Part shown: positions 60,958 to 64,000 of the stretch, piece by piece
Layout: the number at the start of each line of letters is the position of its first letter
Numbering within the stretch: the stretch's first letter is position 1
NCBI RefSeq assembly: GCF_035222485.1
Contig: NC_085924.1
Coordinates: 2,108,001-2,172,000 of the forward strand
From: Podospora pseudoanserina
Taxonomy: Eukaryota; Ascomycota; Sordariomycetes; Sordariales; Podosporaceae
DNA: 64,000 nt
Reading direction: 5' to 3'
Notes under the pieces: generated by a model
What the model saw: only the letters and a program-made list of their open reading frames with translations
Databases searched by the model: none
What the model was told of the DNA's origin: nothing
Position numbers and translations under genes: made by a program

Positions 60958-61587
60958 CTTTTCGCCTCGGTTTCAAAGAATGAAGTCGCTGAGAGTGCCG
61001 GGTATCATGGGTTAGCAAGATGGAGTCACAGATTGTGAGGGAAAACGCTAATTAGAGGCGCTTCACTCAGAGTTGTGCGGACGAGGTGGACGAGGTGGAC
61101 GTGGTGGACGTAGTGGGGGATCTGTTGACAAGACAAAGCAGAAGAAGCTGATAAGGGTAGGCAAGGTGCAGAAGCGGCACTATCACACCTTTCAAGGTAA
61201 CGTGAGATCAGTCAGGCGATGCGGCCATCTGCCAGCCGCTTCTGTTTCTTGTCTTGCGAAGAAGCATGCGCAGCATAAGTTTTCTACAACCACCAGTGCA
61301 GAAGGTTGGCGTTTGGTTGCCTTGAACCTTCCTGGTCAGCTGCCGCGCCAGAATGACGACGGATGGGGTCTGATTGGGAAGGCGGTGTGTTGTGAGAGGA
61401 ATGCCAAGGCCCTTATCGCTTATCAGCTCTAGCATGCCACCATGCCAGCATGGCGATACAGCTTCCCTCCTGTAATTCAATACTTCATACATCATACCTT
61501 AACGAGCTCCTGAAGGTAGATGCTGTTCTCAGCATCGTGCCTCGCCAAACCTCCCTTTTTCCAAGTCACCACTCCGGGCTGCTTCGA
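60958..61587. promoter_or_regulatory. shared upstream region of ATG9 and COG6
   Basis: 630 bp between divergent starts. At 61081-61120 a 9-bp unit (GACGAGGTG and variants) is repeated about four times. The Gly-rich frame through it (61073-61432) is taken as chance. An in-frame ATG at 61450 upstream of COG6 could be a leader or an N-terminal extension. Confidence 0.4.
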
Positions 61588-63705
61588 ATGGCTTCTTCAG
61601 GCTCCGCGCCAACTGCTTCATTAGCAGCAAAGACCCCAAACCCTCTGTCATCAAAAGTCACCAGCGTTCTGTCATCTTCCTATGCAGACACCGAGTTTCG
61701 AGGGGCACTTACTTTATTAGATGAACGGGGTGTCCTCAACACACCCGACACTCGACGCCAGCTTCGTCTGGACCTGCAAAAGGAGGTGATAGATAGCAAT
61801 GGCGAAATCATCGATGAGTTCTCCAAGGTTTCCGAGGTAGGTTTTCTGGTAGATCAACATCAAGTGATATCGACTTACAGACTGGTTGACGTTGATTTAC
61901 AGCAACTTCGGCGTATTGGTGCCACCATTGGCAGACTCAATGAGAGTTTCAATGAGATGAAAAGGGAGATTGGTACCGCTCATCAGGCAACATCATCTAG
62001 TCTAGAGGAAGCATCACGTCTCATGATTCAAAAGCAACAAGTTGAGCAAAAACAGACTCTTCTCAAAGCCTTCAAGGGCAATTTCATCCTTTCCGACGAT
62101 GAGGCGGCTGCTCTCACGCTCATGTCAGAACCAGTCAATGACCTCTATTTTGCTACCCTCGCAAAAGCTAAAAAGATCACCAAAGACTGCGAGCTACTTC
62201 TTGGGTTTGAGAATCAGACTTTGGGCTTGGAGGTGATGGAACTGGCTTCAAAAAATCTCAACCTGGGCTTCCAGAAGCTGTACAAGTGGGTACAGAAGGA
62301 GTTCAAGACGTTGAATCTTGAAAACCCACAAATTGGCTCATCAATCCGGCGAGCTCTTCGAGTGTTGGCCGAAAGACCTACACTGTTTCAAAACTGTTTG
62401 GACTATTTTGCAGAAGCTCGCGAACATATCCTGTCCGACTCGTTCTACACAGCATTAACCGGGAGCTCGGCATCTGGCGTGGAGAACACCTCGATCAAAC
62501 CCATCGAGTTAGTGGCGCACGACACCTTGAGATATGTAGGAGACATGCTTGCTTGGGTGCATTCAGCAGCTGTGAGCGAGCGAGAGGCACTGGAAGGTCT
62601 CTTCATTGGAGAGGCCGAGCAGATTAAGAAGGGCATCCAAGCCGGCAGAGAGAACGAAATATGGCGACTGGCGGACGAGGAGGGTGATGGTGCAAGCGAT
62701 TTTGATGCCGTTAAGACATTGAACGATCTGGTTGACCGAGACGTCTCCGGAGCAGTCCGCATATTACGACAGCGGGTCGAACAGGTCATTCAGACAAACG
62801 AGGAAACAATCCTGGCATACGAACTCGCGAATCTGCTCAATTTCTACAAAAGCATGTTTTCGAAACTGCTGGGTCCTGGCTCGAGTTTGGTGGATTCTCT
62901 TGGGTTACTGGAGGCTGAAGCCCTACGGCAGTTTCGGTCGCTGGCTCGTGACCACGTTGCGGCTCTCCAGGGGGATTTCGTCCAGACTCCTACAGAACTT
63001 CGACCCCCAGAGTTTTTGTTCGAGGCGTTGGAGCAGCTGTCTGCCATTATGAAGACATACGAAACCTCACTCGCTTCATTTGCTGAAAAGGAAGCAGATT
63101 TTGAAACTATCATGGTGGAGGCCTTCGACCCATTCATGTCAGGTTGCGCAACCATGGCGCAGACATTACAGCCCCCCTCTGACTCCGTCTTCCTCGTCAA
63201 CTGCTTTCTCACAGCTCTGAATTCGCTGGCACCCTTTGAGTTCACGCCCACACGAACAACTCAGTTGCAGGCCAAATTTGAAACTGAGCGGTCACACCTT
63301 GTGGAAAGCCAGTATGCATTTTTCCGTAAGGAATCCGGCCTAGATGCACTCATCACAGCACTCAGTATCTTGGGCAATGGAGCAGAAGACGTGGAGAAGG
63401 TGCCGTTGCTTGAGGCGGCCCAAGCACCTGCACTGACACAGGCTGGGCAATTGCTTGATGATTTCCTACCCTCGGCGCTGATGGATGCCATGGAGAATCT
63501 CAAGCACTTGCAGGATTCCAAACTGGTCCAGCAAATCACCGAAGAGGCTGCCGAGAGGTTCTGTGTCGACTTCGAGCAGGTGGAAGAGAAGTTGATGTTG
63601 GCAGATGAGCTGGCCGAACAGAAGCAGGGCAACGCTGACGAGCTTCAAAGCTTACGGGCATTATTTCCGAGAACTTCTGGGGAGATTCGTGTCCTGTTGT
63701 CGTAG
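61588..63705 (+). CDS. COG6: conserved oligomeric Golgi complex subunit 6
   Basis: Two exons (61588-61836, 61903-63705) give 683 residues. COG6 belongs to lobe B of the COG tether that returns vesicles to the Golgi. The family start ([56 protein letters not shown]) is clear, followed by long helices and coiled coil. The start at 61588 (MASSGS) is chosen over the in-frame Met at 61450 because homology begins just after it. The 66-nt intron has GTAGGT...TTACAG, is a multiple of three and has no stop; splicing it gives [13 protein letters not shown], the conserved form. The C-terminus is complete. Confidence 0.93.
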   Translation: MASSGSAPTASLAAKTPNPLSSKVTSVLSSSYADTEFRGALTLLDERGVLNTPDTRRQLRLDLQKEVIDSNGEIIDEFSKVSEVGFLVDQHQVISTYRLVDVDLQQLRRIGATIGRLNESFNEMKREIGTAHQATSSSLEEASRLMIQKQQVEQKQTLLKAFKGNFILSDDEAAALTLMSEPVNDLYFATLAKAKKITKDCELLLGFENQTLGLEVMELASKNLNLGFQKLYKWVQKEFKTLNLENPQIGSSIRRALRVLAERPTLFQNCLDYFAEAREHILSDSFYTALTGSSASGVENTSIKPIELVAHDTLRYVGDMLAWVHSAAVSEREALEGLFIGEAEQIKKGIQAGRENEIWRLADEEGDGASDFDAVKTLNDLVDRDVSGAVRILRQRVEQVIQTNEETILAYELANLLNFYKSMFSKLLGPGSSLVDSLGLLEAEALRQFRSLARDHVAALQGDFVQTPTELRPPEFLFEALEQLSAIMKTYETSLASFAEKEADFETIMVEAFDPFMSGCATMAQTLQPPSDSVFLVNCFLTALNSLAPFEFTPTRTTQLQAKFETERSHLVESQYAFFRKESGLDALITALSILGNGAEDVEKVPLLEAAQAPALTQAGQLLDDFLPSALMDAMENLKHLQDSKLVQQITEEAAERFCVDFEQVEEKLMLADELAEQKQGNADELQSLRALFPRTSGEIRVLLS

Positions 63706-64000
63706 TTGATTTAGTGTCGTTGCAAGCTGTTCATAGTCCGGGAAAATTGATGGATAGGAAGATTTCACTTCCACTGATGATCTTGGATAATTGATGTTGC
63801 CCCAAATAGGACGTTGTGGGGCACTGTAACCGTAGATCGGCTTCCCAACGTCGACGTCACCGCCCCGCCGTTCTGTTATCGCTCCGATAAACAGCCCTAC
63901 CGCGCGTCCGGTGCTTGGTGCCAGTCGGCGACCCCTGCCTCTCCCCGTTATCGACAAGCTCCAGCCCACTGCAGCCCACTGTAAGCACGGCCTCCGATTG
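63706..64000. other. 3' flank of COG6 to the window edge
   Basis: No gene supported. The minus-strand frame 63661-63969 has no recognisable motif and overlaps the COG6 end. Confidence 0.4.

Noticed and set aside
61073-61432. Gly-rich 119-residue protein upstream of COG6
   Set aside because: Explained by a short 9-bp repeat in the shared promoter; no conserved continuation.
61450-61587. N-terminal 46-residue extension of COG6
   Set aside because: Homology to other COG6 proteins begins after the Met at 61588; the extension has no family match.

Overview
The window is nuclear DNA of a filamentous ascomycete (Pezizomycotina, most like a Sordariomycete). Genes are dense, GC is moderate, and introns are mostly 50-110 nt with GTRNGT-type donors and CTRAC-type branch points. 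The fungal gene set is typical: met-7-type cystathionine gamma-synthase, SLM1, SQS1, an SPX-RING ligase and an ATG4 with an N-terminal extension. One AT-rich block shows the C-to-T wear expected of repeat-induced point mutation (RIP). Species cannot be named from the sequence alone. Exon borders below were worked out by hand from frame continuity and splice signals.

Layout. 1-5640 is an AT-rich repeat block holding an LTR retroelement fossil (856-5322) inside older AT-rich DNA. 5804-8650 (minus) is a six-exon gene for an unrecognised protein with paired Cys motifs and a WD40-like C-terminal part. 9732-12730 (plus) is an intron-rich amino-acid permease with an in-frame stop and a lost splice donor, probably a recent pseudogene. 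From 13.5 kb onward the window is conserved housekeeping chromosome: KGD2 and NDUFB9 (head to head), histones H2A and H2B (head to head), SQS1, ATG4, JJJ1, an SPX-RING E3 ligase, cystathionine gamma-synthase, a VOC-like protein with a membrane segment, EMG1, a secreted GQGN-repeat protein, SLM1, an MFS exporter, GAR1, DNAJC3/P58IPK, mitoferrin, ATG9 and COG6.

Functional themes. Four genes serve ribosome or snoRNP work (SQS1, JJJ1, EMG1, GAR1). ATG4 and ATG9 serve autophagy, and ATG9 is head to head with COG6, a Golgi tether known to be needed for Atg9 traffic in yeast. SLM1 and SPX-RING link to TORC2 and phosphate signalling. KGD2, NDUFB9 and mitoferrin are mitochondrial. No bacterial-type operon, CRISPR array, rRNA or intact tRNA gene was seen. 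The most unusual items are the decaying permease with its 7-nt exon, the tRNA-like relics inside the LTR element, the 31-copy GQGN minisatellite with a nested 84-nt duplication, and the unknown protein beside the RIP block.
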